From Flavobacterium sp. SUN052 (GTDB lineage: Bacteria; Bacteroidota; Bacteroidia; Flavobacteriales; Flavobacteriaceae): a stretch of DNA of 64,000 nt. Below, piece after piece: positions 45,030 to 53,788 of the stretch (its first letter is position 1; each line of letters opens with the position of its first letter). Made by a program: the position numbers and the translations under genes. The stretch is from the NCBI RefSeq assembly GCF_028867935.1, contig NZ_JAPQNS010000005.1:1-64000 (forward strand), given 5' to 3'. Below the pieces are notes generated by a model. The model was not told where the DNA came from, searched no databases, and saw nothing but the letters and a program-made list of their open reading frames with translations.

Positions 45030-45057
45030 GCAAAAAGCCCGAATTCGGGCTTTTTGC
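45030..45057. terminator. bidirectional palindromic terminator
   Basis: A 28-base perfect palindrome (GCAAAAAGCCCGAA and its complement) has flanking A and T runs. It lies 22 bases after the stop of the 1091-residue esterase gene and would end transcription in either direction. Confidence 0.8.
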
Positions 45058-45079
45058 AACTACGTTATCTACTCATAGG

Positions 45080-48000
45080 TTATCTCACTTTCATCACTTT
45101 CAATACATCCAGTGGTTTCTCGCCGTCCATAATTCGGAGCAGATAAAGACCTGTTGGGGCATTGCCGAGGTTCACCCGGAACCGACCTGGCTCTATAGCC
45201 TGTACTGATACCGCCTGAGCCTGGCCATTCATTGTTGTCAGTGTCATTCGGATTGCGTCGGCTGGTTGGCTCGATGAACCGGTTACCGTTACTTCGCTCT
45301 CGGCGGGATTTGGATAGATCTGCCAGGTAACCGTTTCGGGAGAAGGGATCGAAGCAACGCGGGCATTTGGGGTAGCTACCTTATTGATACCGTTCTGTAG
45401 CGTTACATCGACTGATTGGCCATTGCCCGAATCCCCCACTTTACGTACCCAAAGACGATACCGCCCTGCTTCAACGCCACCTACACCCATAGCAGCAGGT
45501 CCATAATACCGGTAGTAATTATAACCGGGGTATTCACGGCTGTCGCCTGTGGCATCGCCCCAGCTGGTATCGCCAAAATATCCGTCTAAGCGTTCGAGCC
45601 GCATCTGAACAGCTACCGTTGCCTGAGCCAGCAACTGGAAACCATGCGTTGGCATATCATATTTATACCCGATTGCTTGAATCAATCCCTGAGCCGATGG
45701 AGCAGGGGTACTCGGTGCAGGCGTTGCGGGTGCCTGTGTTGCCGGTGTTGTTGCCGAACTACCCGCACTACCTGTCCAGGCTTCAACAAAGCCATTGCCC
45801 AACGTTACCTCTACTGACTGGCCAGCTCCTGAATCGCCCACAAGGCGTGCCGACAGGCGATACCGACCTGCTTCAACACCACCTACACCCATTGCTGGGG
45901 GCGAATAGCGCCGAAACCCGTTGTAGTTAGCATACTCTCCGCTCACAACCACACTACCCCAGTTCGATTCCGCAAAACCACCGTCGAGCCGTTCGAGCCG
46001 AACTTCCACGGAGCCTGTAGCCTCGGTGAGTAGTTCAAAACCGTGTGTAGGCATGTCGTATTTGTAGCCGATTTTACGGATCTGCCCGCCTGTTACGCTC
46101 GGGCCGTTAGCTGGTGTTGTTGGCGTAGTAGGCGTTGTCGGATTGGTAGGTGTTGGTGAATAACTTCCTCCACCGGCCTGAAACTGGCCATTTTGTAACG
46201 TTACCTCTACAGATTGACCGTTGCTGTTATCGCCCGTTTTCCGAACAGATAAACGGTAACGGCCCGGCTCTACCCCGCCAATACCAAGGCCCTGTGGGGC
46301 GTAATAGCGGAAGTAGTTATAGCCTGAATAGCCATTGTTGGCCGTACCATTGCCCCAATTGGTTTCGTTGAAAGCACCGTCTAGACGCTCCAGTTTCATC
46401 TCCACGGGGCCTTGGGCCTGGCCTAAAAGCTGGAAACCGTGCGTTGGCAGGTCATATTTATACCCAATTTGTCCAATGTAATCGGCCGTGGGAGGAGTGA
46501 AGCCCGGTGTAATTGGCTGCTCCACTGTAGGCGTTGTAACTGGTGGGGTCACGTTGCTCGACGGTTGGGTGCCATCTGTTGATGAATAAACCGTGGTACG
46601 GCCATTCAACAGATTCACTTCAACCCAGACACCAGCCCCCTGATCACCTGCTTTCCGGACAGACAGCCGATACCGACCCGCTTCAACACCGCCTACACCA
46701 ACGGCAACCGGGCCATAGTAGCGGGATTTGTTAAAGCCAGGATTATCGCCGTTGTCGCCCGCCGAGGCCCAATTGGTTTCGCCGAAGTAGCCGCCATCGA
46801 TGCGCTCAAGCCGAACTTCAACTGCGCCTGTGGCACTCACCAGCAACTGGAAGCCATGACTTGGTGAATCATATAAATACCCAAGCCGGTTGATGCTGGC
46901 ATCGGGTGTACCACCCGTTGCCGCAGGTTGCGCAGGCGCATTGTTAGAGCCACTGGATGCACCGGGGAAAACTTGAAAAGCTTCACCAGCTGATCCCGTA
47001 AGGTTAGGCTGTGTAGACACAACGCGGGTACGGTAGGAGCCCGATGGCAAACCACCCGGTAGTGTCAGCGGCAGTGGATTTTGTGTGCTGATTCCCGATT
47101 CGGCAATTACACCACCGCCTGAATTAAGCAGCTGAGCTTTAAATTGATTGCCTCCTTCAAATGGGCCACGCTGTACGTAAGGAACCCAAATCTGGCTACC
47201 TGGAGCGGCTGAGTTAGGCAGCACATAACCCGTGGTAATACTGGGAGCGTCGGATGATGGGCTGAATGGCTGTGAGCGATTGAAGAAATCATCGGACAGG
47301 CTTTGATTCCACATATCGGTTAGGCGCGACAAACCTGCCCCACTGAAGTGGACATTATCAGCACGATTGTCGGGCCCAACTAACCCGTCGGTGCTGGGGC
47401 CGGGGTACACATTTGGAACGTTGCTGATTAGCTGATTCTGTGCGTTGATAACTCCACCATCTGATTGACCAAGCGAATAACTTGCCCGTGAAACTACCCA
47501 TGCCAGCGCACCGAAGTTGGCCTGCTGACGGCTCTTATTAATAACGAACTGGATGTTGTCGAAATATTGCTGCTGACCACGGCCAACATCACCTTCGCCT
47601 TGATGCCAAAGCACCGCACGAGCACCTGTCCGGGCTGTGTAATGAAACAACACAGCACCTAGCCGCCGGTAGGGAAGAAGTAACGACGATGAACCCATAT
47701 CGCCTTCAGCCGTTTTGCGCCATTGTTCACTGGTAGTACCCGGTTGAGCCGCACCCATAAACAGAACGGGTACCTGTAAACGACGAACCAGTTGGTCGCC
47801 CAACTGTCCCCAGATGTAGAGCGGATTTGAGGGGCCAACATTGCCTCCACCATCGGCATGACTAAATCGAACAGGCATTAGTTGCTCGTTTACGTCATTA
47901 TCCCGAAAATCGGCTACCGAAACGCGGTCATCAGACGCACCACCAGCCTCCTGAACGCCAAATGCGTTCGATTGACCAGCCACAATAAATACTTCGCCAA

Positions 48001-48355
48001 TACCAACCCGGTCAATGCTCCCGTCGGCAGATACATTGCCATCGGCCCAGGCCCGTACTTCGAGCCGGTACCATCCGCCAGAACCAGCCAGCGAACCACG
48101 AAATGCTTTGTTGTTGCTAATTAAACTCAGAGGAGACCAACCCGTTGTGGCACCGGCATAACCGGGCAAAGCGACTAAGCGGGCTTCTACGCGGGTGGTG
48201 TTGAGAGGAGCGAGGCCGGAAACGACAATATTGGCCTGATTGGACTGGTTACGCTGGTAAACGATGCGCGATTGGGGAGAAGTGATATTGAGTTGGGCCA
48301 ATAAGAGGCCAGGCCACAGTAATAGCAACCATAGTAGAGAGTACTTGTTCATCAA
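45080..48355 (-). CDS. large secreted SGNH esterase with four repeat domains and a T9SS-type sorting tail
   Basis: This 1091-residue protein has a signal peptide (1-20), an N-terminal beta domain (about 21-118) and an SGNH esterase domain (about 120-360). The nucleophile is Ser129 in VAGQSNAFG, with WHQGEGDVG at 250-258 and the Asp/His pair in DNVHFSGAG (D333, H336). Residues 370-465 form a further beta domain. Four repeats of about 97 residues follow (488-585, 627-723, 759-855, 892-989), joined by Thr/Pro/Ser-rich linkers. The last 80 residues (WQIYPNPAESEVTV onward) are a type A sorting domain used by the Bacteroidota type IX secretion system. The protein is probably released or anchored at the cell surface. 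The repeats may bind sugar; I do not recognise their family. Confidence 0.85.
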   Translation of the reverse strand: MMNKYSLLWLLLLWPGLLLAQLNITSPQSRIVYQRNQSNQANIVVSGLAPLNTTRVEARLVALPGYAGATTGWSPLSLISNNKAFRGSLAGSGGWYRLEVRAWADGNVSADGSIDRVGIGEVFIVAGQSNAFGVQEAGGASDDRVSVADFRDNDVNEQLMPVRFSHADGGGNVGPSNPLYIWGQLGDQLVRRLQVPVLFMGAAQPGTTSEQWRKTAEGDMGSSSLLLPYRRLGAVLFHYTARTGARAVLWHQGEGDVGRGQQQYFDNIQFVINKSRQQANFGALAWVVSRASYSLGQSDGGVINAQNQLISNVPNVYPGPSTDGLVGPDNRADNVHFSGAGLSRLTDMWNQSLSDDFFNRSQPFSPSSDAPSITTGYVLPNSAAPGSQIWVPYVQRGPFEGGNQFKAQLLNSGGGVIAESGISTQNPLPLTLPGGLPSGSYRTRVVSTQPNLTGSAGEAFQVFPGASSGSNNAPAQPAATGGTPDASINRLGYLYDSPSHGFQLLVSATGAVEVRLERIDGGYFGETNWASAGDNGDNPGFNKSRYYGPVAVGVGGVEAGRYRLSVRKAGDQGAGVWVEVNLLNGRTTVYSSTDGTQPSSNVTPPVTTPTVEQPITPGFTPPTADYIGQIGYKYDLPTHGFQLLGQAQGPVEMKLERLDGAFNETNWGNGTANNGYSGYNYFRYYAPQGLGIGGVEPGRYRLSVRKTGDNSNGQSVEVTLQNGQFQAGGGSYSPTPTNPTTPTTPTTPANGPSVTGGQIRKIGYKYDMPTHGFELLTEATGSVEVRLERLDGGFAESNWGSVVVSGEYANYNGFRRYSPPAMGVGGVEAGRYRLSARLVGDSGAGQSVEVTLGNGFVEAWTGSAGSSATTPATQAPATPAPSTPAPSAQGLIQAIGYKYDMPTHGFQLLAQATVAVQMRLERLDGYFGDTSWGDATGDSREYPGYNYYRYYGPAAMGVGGVEAGRYRLWVRKVGDSGNGQSVDVTLQNGINKVATPNARVASIPSPETVTWQIYPNPAESEVTVTGSSSQPADAIRMTLTTMNGQAQAVSVQAIEPGRFRVNLGNAPTGLYLLRIMDGEKPLDVLKVMKVR
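45389..46894 (-). repeat. four tandem copies of a ~97-residue protein repeat
   Basis: Repeat 1 is 46601-46894, repeat 2 46187-46477, repeat 3 45791-46081, repeat 4 45389-45682. Each begins IGYKYDMPTHGFQLL (or close), continues VEVRLERLDG and NWG, then a Tyr/Arg-rich YNYFRYY, and ends GGVEAGRYRLSVRK and QSVEVTLQNG. Repeat 1 is the most divergent. Linkers are 35-41 residues, rich in Thr and Pro. Confidence 0.85.
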
Positions 48356-48685
48356 GAAATGATCTCATAGGAAAAAACAGTTCGAAGCGCACCCGGTGAG
48401 CGTGCGTTCAGCAATTCAGTAAATCGGGGGTATGGCTTGGCAAGTAGACAGCCTTTACCAATCAGTTATTGACCAATAAGTGTAAATAGGTCCTTTTTTT
48501 GATTACCGGAGAGCGGCCAGCTTCACAGCGGCACGGGGATCAAGGGGGATTTGAGGAGTCACAGGCAACGTAGGGTGAGTCGAAAATCCAGGCAATTACT
48601 TAGTAGAATTGCTTATAAGGCCGATGTGAGGCTTGAAATGCATTACGGAAAAGTTCAATACGGTTTGTACTCGTGATTCGTTATG

Positions 48686-48693
48686 CAAACCTA
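48686..48693 (-). promoter_or_regulatory. possible -7 box of the large SGNH esterase gene
   Basis: The minus strand reads TAGGTTTG, a full match to TAnnTTTG. No -33 box is visible. If used, it gives a leader of about 320 bases containing the segment shared with the kinase operon region. Confidence 0.3.
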
Positions 48694-48993
48694 CGTAAAA
48701 CCATCCAATGAGAAATAATATTTGGCTTAAAATTGACATTAAAAAATTTTTAGGCATAAAAATGGATTTTGGGAAATAATATTTTGAAAACTGTAAACCC
48801 ATAGATTATTAGCGTTTTAAGGCATTTACGCCGTATTGGTCAATTTATGGATCGAATAAATAAGTATAAACTACTTTGCCTGTAGGGTATAATATTTAAT
48901 TTATATTAAGATGTTTTTAAGGCCGCTTGCTCAAACATTCTAGTTAATCCAGCGGTATTAACAATTTATAAAATACATGGGGAGTTAAACAAA

Positions 48994-49010
48994 CGAGACA
49001 TGGTGTCTCG
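48994..49010. promoter_or_regulatory. leader hairpin of the fasciclin gene
   Basis: CGAGACA pairs with TGTCTCG over a 3-base loop, 35 bases before the ATG. It could influence translation or mRNA stability. Confidence 0.35.
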
Positions 49011-49045
49011 GCTTTCATCCCAAAACAACTAAAATCAGCAGACGT

Positions 49046-49636
49046 ATGAAAAAGCAACTGATTTTAGCCTTCGGGCTTACTCTAGTAACAGTAAGTGCTA
49101 CTTTGGCACAACGACAACAACCAGCCACAAATACGGGTCGGGAACAGACAGAAACAACGACAGCGGCTAAATCGGCTGGAGTTTCGACAAATGCGGATTT
49201 GGCAGCCAGCGCGGCTTTGTCATCGGATCACTCCACGCTGTTGCAGGCGCTTCAGGCGGCCAGCCTGACCGATATGGCCCAGAAGGGTGGTCCTTACACA
49301 GTATTTGCACCAACTAATGCAGCCTTTGCCAAGATTGATGCCAGCACCCTGGAGGCCTTAATGCAACCGGCCAATCGCCAGCAACTGACCCAGCTGCTGG
49401 GATACCACGTAGTACGGGGGCGTTACCTGTCGAAAGACCTTAAAAATAACCAGACCCTGACCACTGCTCAGGGAGGCAAGTTAATTGTGAAGAAAGAGGG
49501 CGATGCAGTAACCATCACTGACGTTACAGGCAATACTGCTACTGTTAATATGGCTGATATTAACGCTACAAATGGTATTGTGCACTCGGTTGATACGGTA
49601 CTGATGCCCGGTGCTATGACCACCGGGGCGAAATAA
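49046..49636 (+). CDS. secreted fasciclin (FAS1) domain protein
   Basis: The 196-residue protein has a signal peptide (1-21, ending TLAQ), a Gln/Thr/Ala-rich spacer (22-50) and a single FAS1 domain (about 50-190). The FAS1 H1 motif GPYTVFAPTNAAF and the H2 region NGIVHSVDTVLMP are clear. FAS1 proteins take part in adhesion and matrix binding. The low-complexity spacer may hold the domain away from the membrane. It is a single gene closed by a strong terminator. Confidence 0.92.
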   Translation: MKKQLILAFGLTLVTVSATLAQRQQPATNTGREQTETTTAAKSAGVSTNADLAASAALSSDHSTLLQALQAASLTDMAQKGGPYTVFAPTNAAFAKIDASTLEALMQPANRQQLTQLLGYHVVRGRYLSKDLKNNQTLTTAQGGKLIVKKEGDAVTITDVTGNTATVNMADINATNGIVHSVDTVLMPGAMTTGAK

Positions 49637-49691
49637 TTTCCCTGTCCATTGCCGAACAGTCAGCGTCCGTAAATGGACAAGCGCTGTTTAC

Positions 49692-49728
49692 AAAAAGCCG
49701 CTCCTGATGCCGGGAGCGGCTTTTTTTT
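49692..49728 (+). terminator. rho-independent terminator after the fasciclin gene
   Basis: AAAAAGCCGCTCC (49692-49704) pairs with GGAGCGGCTTTTT (49713-49725), followed by more T. A textbook intrinsic terminator. Confidence 0.9.
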
Positions 49729-49747
49729 GGCTGGCACGGCATTAGTG

Positions 49748-49775
49748 GGTAAATTGGGTAATTACCCAATTTACC
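49748..49775. promoter_or_regulatory. 28-base perfect palindrome adjoining the ABC ATPase start codon
   Basis: The palindrome (half-site GGTAAATTGGGTAA, positions 49748-49761) is exact over 28 bases and ends one base before the ATG at 49777. It could be an operator for a dimeric repressor, or fold in the mRNA to hide the start region. It contains no promoter-like box. Confidence 0.6.
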
Positions 49776-49776
49776 A

Positions 49777-50448
49777 ATGATTCAATTAACAAACGTCGCA
49801 AAATACTACCCTGCCGGGTTCGGGAAAACGTATGTTCTCCGTAATATTTCACTCTCAATCAAGGAGGGTGAATTTGTATCGATAATGGGACCTAGTGGCT
49901 CTGGAAAATCTACCCTGTTGCATATTCTGGGTTTACTGGAGGAGCCTTCTGAAGGCGAATACCTGTTTTTAGATGAACCAGTACAGAAACTAAGCGAGAG
50001 AAAACGTACCGAACTCCACCGGACTCAAATTGGCTTCGTATTTCAGGCGTACCACCTGATCGACGAACTTACTGTTTACGAAAACATCGAAACACCTTTA
50101 CTGTATAAAGGCTTGTCGGGATCGGAGCGGAAAAGCCGCGTTGCCGAATTGCTCGACCGGTTCAACATGGTTGCGAAAAAAGACCTGTTCCCAGCTCAAC
50201 TATCAGGCGGGCAGCAGCAACTAGTAGGTATTGCGCGGGCTGTTGCTGCTCAGCCGCGTGTGATTTTTGCCGATGAGCCCACGGGTAACCTTCACTCTGA
50301 TCAGGCCCGTTCAATTATGGAGCTGTTTAAAAAACTCAATGAGGAAGATGGCGTCACCATTGTGCAGGTAACTCACTCTGATGCCAACGCAGCCTACGGA
50401 AACCGAATTCTGAACCTCAAAGATGGGTGGCTGGAAGTCGACAAGTAG
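49777..50448 (+). CDS. ABC transporter ATP-binding protein (LolD/MacB type)
   Basis: The 223-residue ATPase has Walker A GPSGSGKS (38-45), Q-loop Gln90, signature LSGGQ (142-146) and Walker B VIFADEP (162-168). Length and motifs place it with the LolD/MacB group that drives lipoprotein release or three-part efflux. TolC-like and HlyD-like genes follow, so export is likely. The permease expected in this group (FtsX-type) is absent here. A striking palindrome sits one base before the ATG. Confidence 0.92.
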   Translation: MIQLTNVAKYYPAGFGKTYVLRNISLSIKEGEFVSIMGPSGSGKSTLLHILGLLEEPSEGEYLFLDEPVQKLSERKRTELHRTQIGFVFQAYHLIDELTVYENIETPLLYKGLSGSERKSRVAELLDRFNMVAKKDLFPAQLSGGQQQLVGIARAVAAQPRVIFADEPTGNLHSDQARSIMELFKKLNEEDGVTIVQVTHSDANAAYGNRILNLKDGWLEVDK

Positions 50449-50511
50449 CAGTTGGCAGGGGCAGTAACACTAATTGCTCAAACCAACTGCCAACTGCTAC
50501 TGCCAACTGCT
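50447..50511. repeat. word-like inverted and direct repeats after the ATPase gene
   Basis: AGCAGTTGGCAG (50447-50458) is complementary to CTGCCAACTGCT at 50487-50498 and again at 50500-50511. The left arm overlaps the stop codon of the ATPase. This gives two alternative 12-bp stems. Confidence 0.6.
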
Positions 50512-50588
50512 TACCAAATTCAGCCGCTTATCCTAAATCAATAGGTGCGGCACTTTATACGTGTGTAACATTGAACCGAAAATAAGTC

Positions 50589-52091
50589 ATGACTATGCGA
50601 GTGGAGTGGAAAAAAGGCATGTTAGCCTGTGCGGTATTGATGAGTGGTACTGTCGGTTTGGCAGTAGCTCAGGGAAACCCGTCGGCAGTAACGCCCGGCG
50701 TAGCGGCACCCGCTACGACCAATCAGGCTCCGGTATTGGGCCTACAGCAGTGTATTGACTTGGCTTTGCAGAACAACATCCAGGTGCGGCAGGGACAGAT
50801 TCAGGTGCAGGGTAGCGAGTTGCAACTCCGGCAATCTAAATTTAACCAGTTGCCTACCGTGAACGGGTTCATTTCGCAGGGTCTTAGCTCAGGGCGGAAC
50901 ATTAACCCTGGTACCAACGCCTTCGTTGATCAGGCGGTGCGTTCCAACAACTTTCAACTGTCGAGTTCCGTGCCCCTTTTTCAGGGCTTTCAACTGAAAA
51001 ACCAGATTGTCCAGAATCAGACTATTGTAAATGCAACATCTAAAGAGTTAGCCGCAACGCAAAACAACGTAGCACTGAGCGTGATTCAGCAATACCTGAA
51101 TGTACTAACTGGTGCTGAACAACTCGAAATTGCTCGTCGGCAAGTTGAGGCAACGCAAACCCAACTCGACCGGACGCAGCGACTGGTTAATGCGGGGTCG
51201 CTGCCTGAAGCAAACCTGTATGACCTGCGGGCACAGCTAGCCAACGACCAACTGGCTATTGTGAACGCCCAAAATACCGTTGACCTGGCTAAGCTGGCCC
51301 TGTTGCAAGCCATGAATCTTCCGGCTGGCCAGACCTTCGAAGTTGAATATTTGAAATTGCCTGATCCACAGACGGAGAACTACACGGCCACCGCTCAACA
51401 GGTATATGAAGTAGCCGTGGGTACACAGCCACAAGTACAGGGCGCTGACCTCCGTACCGAATCGGCCCGGCGTCAAATTGAGATTGCGAAGGCTGGTTTA
51501 TATCCAAGGCTGACGCTTAACGGCTCTATTTCGTCGCTGTTTTCAAATGTTGGATTGCAGCGCCGGATTCCCAATGGTACCGTTAAAATACCACAAACGG
51601 TTATCCTTCCCGATGGCTCATCGCAGCAGATTTTCTTCTCGCAGGACAGCTACAATTTCGAGGATTACAGTTTTACCGATCAGTTGGGTAATAACCTGAA
51701 CCGCTCGTTGCAGCTATCGTTGAACATCCCGATTTTTAATCAGCGGTTTAGCCGGACCCAAATCCTGAACGCAAAGCTGCAACAGGATAATGCTCAGCTT
51801 AATGCCGACAATACACGGCTGCAATTGCGCCAGCAGATCGAAACAGCATACACGAATCTGAATACCTCGCTCAATCGGTACCGGGCAACCCAGGTTCAGG
51901 TAACTGCTCTCGAACAGGCGTTGCGCGTCGCTGAAAGTCGTTTTAATGCGGGTGCGTTGAATGGTACCGACTATAGCCTTGCTAAAACGAATCTTGACCG
52001 TGCCCGTGCCAGCCTTGTGCAGGCTAAATACGATTACGTGTTCCGGACGAAAATTTTAGATTTTTACCAAAATAAACCACTTACATTTTAA
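50589..52091 (+). CDS. TolC-family outer membrane efflux protein
   Basis: The 500-residue protein has a signal peptide (cleavage near residue 27, AVAQ) and two halves with long helical Gln/Asn/Leu-rich repeats. LGLQQCIDLALQNN near 50 and ARASLVQAKYDYVFRTK near the end are typical TolC/OEP features. It would form the outer-membrane exit duct. It follows the ABC ATPase after 140 bases and precedes the HlyD-like gene by 100 bases. Both gaps hold inverted repeats that could tune the expression of the three genes. The ATG at 50589 is preferred over one at 50595. Confidence 0.92.
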   Translation: MTMRVEWKKGMLACAVLMSGTVGLAVAQGNPSAVTPGVAAPATTNQAPVLGLQQCIDLALQNNIQVRQGQIQVQGSELQLRQSKFNQLPTVNGFISQGLSSGRNINPGTNAFVDQAVRSNNFQLSSSVPLFQGFQLKNQIVQNQTIVNATSKELAATQNNVALSVIQQYLNVLTGAEQLEIARRQVEATQTQLDRTQRLVNAGSLPEANLYDLRAQLANDQLAIVNAQNTVDLAKLALLQAMNLPAGQTFEVEYLKLPDPQTENYTATAQQVYEVAVGTQPQVQGADLRTESARRQIEIAKAGLYPRLTLNGSISSLFSNVGLQRRIPNGTVKIPQTVILPDGSSQQIFFSQDSYNFEDYSFTDQLGNNLNRSLQLSLNIPIFNQRFSRTQILNAKLQQDNAQLNADNTRLQLRQQIETAYTNLNTSLNRYRATQVQVTALEQALRVAESRFNAGALNGTDYSLAKTNLDRARASLVQAKYDYVFRTKILDFYQNKPLTF

Positions 52092-52094
52092 GGA

Positions 52095-52187
52095 GTAAAA
52101 GAGCCAGAGAGCGAAACCGGGATGCCGGATCGGAGTGAATCCGGTCGGTACTCTTTCTCTCTTTCACTCTTTTGCTCTTTCACTCTG
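52095..52187. repeat. imperfect 24-base inverted repeat with an inner hairpin
   Basis: The arm 52095-52118 pairs with 52164-52187 at 20 of 24 positions; both are built of AAAGAG-like words. Inside, CCGGAT (52127-52132) pairs with ATCCGG (52141-52146). The structure fills nearly the whole TolC-HlyD gap, ending 4 bases before the HlyD ATG. Confidence 0.55.
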
Positions 52188-52191
52188 AATC

Positions 52192-53592
52192 ATGAAAAAG
52201 AAGTCGAACCGCATTTGGTGGATTTTAGGAGGATTGGTAGTCGTGCTGATTGGTGGCCTGGTAGCTGCTAAGCAGGCTGGTATTATCGGAAAACCTAAAA
52301 CAACCGACGTTGATTTTGCCACTGTCAAAACCACCGACATTATTGAGCGCGTGAGTGCGTCGGGGAGAGTACAGCCCGAAATAGAGATCAAAATCAGTCC
52401 CGATGTGTCGGGTGAAATTATTGGACTGTATGTAAAAGAAGGCGATCCTGTAAAAGTAGGTCAGTTATTGTGCCGAATTCGGCCCGATAACTACGAGTCG
52501 TTTCTGGCTCGTGCGCGGGCCACTGTTGACCAGAGCCGGGCGCAGTTGGAACAGGCCAAAGCAAGTGTGTCTCAAGCCGAAGCCCGCCAGATTCGCGCTA
52601 AAGCAGATTTCGAGCGCAACCGGAAATTACTGGCTGACAAAGTGATTTCTACGGCTGATTTTGAGACTTCTGAGGCCAACTATAATGTAGCTCGACAAGA
52701 AGTTGAAGCGGCACGCGCCAATGTTCGGGCAGCTGGTTTCAGCATCAAAAGCGCCGAAGCTAGTTTGCGTGATGCAGGCGAAAACCTGCGCAAAACCACT
52801 ATTTATTCCCCCGTTAATGGTACCGTTTCAAAGCTGAATATAGAAGCCGGCGAGCGGGTAGTTGGTACATCGCAAATGGCCGGTACGGAGATTATGCGTC
52901 TGGCCAACCTGAATAACATGGAGGTTCGGGTAAATGTGAATGAGAATGATATTGTGCGGGTTATGATGGGTGACACGGCCGATATTGAGGTGGATTCATA
53001 CACTACGTCGGGCCGCAAGTTCAAAGGCATCGTAACCGAAATTTCCAATACAGCCAACGGTTTGGCAGGTAACACCAACTCAGCCGCGTCAATGTCGAGT
53101 GATGCCGTAACTGAGTTTGAGGTAAAAGTGAAAATCCTGAACTCATCATACGAAGACTTGCTGGCTAACCGGGGGAAAGGATTTCCATTCAAGCCCGGTA
53201 TGACCGCGTCAGTAGAGGTAATTACGGATCGCAAATCCAATGTGGTTGCCGTTCCGATTGCTGCTGTAACAACTCGCCTTCCCGAAAAAGAGACAGAACC
53301 TTCCGACGATAAGAACAACCAGAATACATCGACTCAGACCCAGGATAATAAGCCCGTCAAAAAAGAGGCTGTCAAAGAGATTGTCTTTATTAACCAGGGT
53401 GGTAAAGCAGTTCAGCGCGTGGTGAAAACCGGCATCAGCGACTTCGAGAATATCCAGATAGTGTCGGGCCTGAAACCGGGCGAACAGGTTATTGCCGGGC
53501 CATTCCTGGCGGTATCGAAAACTCTGAAAGAAGGCGATCTGATTGTCAAGCGTGACCCAAACAAGGAGAAGAAGAAAGAAAAGGCTGAATAA
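52192..53592 (+). CDS. HlyD/MacA-family membrane fusion protein
   Basis: The 466-residue periplasmic adaptor has one N-terminal membrane helix (about 9-28), a biotinyl-lipoyl-like segment (about 55-90), a helical hairpin rich in Ala/Gln/Glu (about 100-195), then beta-barrel and membrane-proximal domains. The motif SGRVQPEIEIKISPDVSGEI is typical. A charged, Lys/Glu/Asn/Gln-rich insert lies near 365-395 and the C-terminus is Lys/Glu-rich. It would bridge an inner-membrane ABC permease and the TolC duct encoded upstream. A strong terminator follows, so the permease is not in this operon. Confidence 0.93.
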   Translation: MKKKSNRIWWILGGLVVVLIGGLVAAKQAGIIGKPKTTDVDFATVKTTDIIERVSASGRVQPEIEIKISPDVSGEIIGLYVKEGDPVKVGQLLCRIRPDNYESFLARARATVDQSRAQLEQAKASVSQAEARQIRAKADFERNRKLLADKVISTADFETSEANYNVARQEVEAARANVRAAGFSIKSAEASLRDAGENLRKTTIYSPVNGTVSKLNIEAGERVVGTSQMAGTEIMRLANLNNMEVRVNVNENDIVRVMMGDTADIEVDSYTTSGRKFKGIVTEISNTANGLAGNTNSAASMSSDAVTEFEVKVKILNSSYEDLLANRGKGFPFKPGMTASVEVITDRKSNVVAVPIAAVTTRLPEKETEPSDDKNNQNTSTQTQDNKPVKKEAVKEIVFINQGGKAVQRVVKTGISDFENIQIVSGLKPGEQVIAGPFLAVSKTLKEGDLIVKRDPNKEKKKEKAE

Positions 53593-53614
53593 TAAGCTAT
53601 ACTAGATTTTGACT

Positions 53615-53652
53615 AAACAGAAAACCTCGCCTGAGCGAGGTTTTCTGTTTTT
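53615..53652 (+). terminator. rho-independent terminator after the efflux operon
   Basis: A perfect 16-bp stem (AAACAGAAAACCTCGC at 53615-53630 and 53635-53650) with loop CTGA, followed by T residues. Confidence 0.92.
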
Positions 53653-53788
53653 AGCCTAGCCACTTATGGACCAAATAGACCTTTTGTAAAATTTGAGCAA
53701 AGCGGTCAGTTTTCATGCGTCTTTGAAGAGCTTGTTAAGGCGAACTCCATTTCTAACCAACTCTTTCTCCTAACTTTCTCTTACAGCC

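Larger units (their letters stand above)
48356..49045. other. 690-base gene-free region, AT-rich in its second half
   Basis: No convincing gene is present; one short minus-strand frame (48596-48802) has no recognisable product. It holds a candidate promoter for the large esterase (48686), a segment resembling the upstream region of the kinase operon (48403-48427), and a short hairpin just before the fasciclin gene (48994-49010). The AT-rich part from about 48600 to 48990 suggests divergent promoter DNA. Confidence 0.6.

Noticed and set aside
48596..48802. Minus-strand frame of 68 residues in the AT-rich gap
   Set aside because: It contains a hydrophobic stretch, but has no conserved feature and overlaps the candidate promoter of the large esterase.
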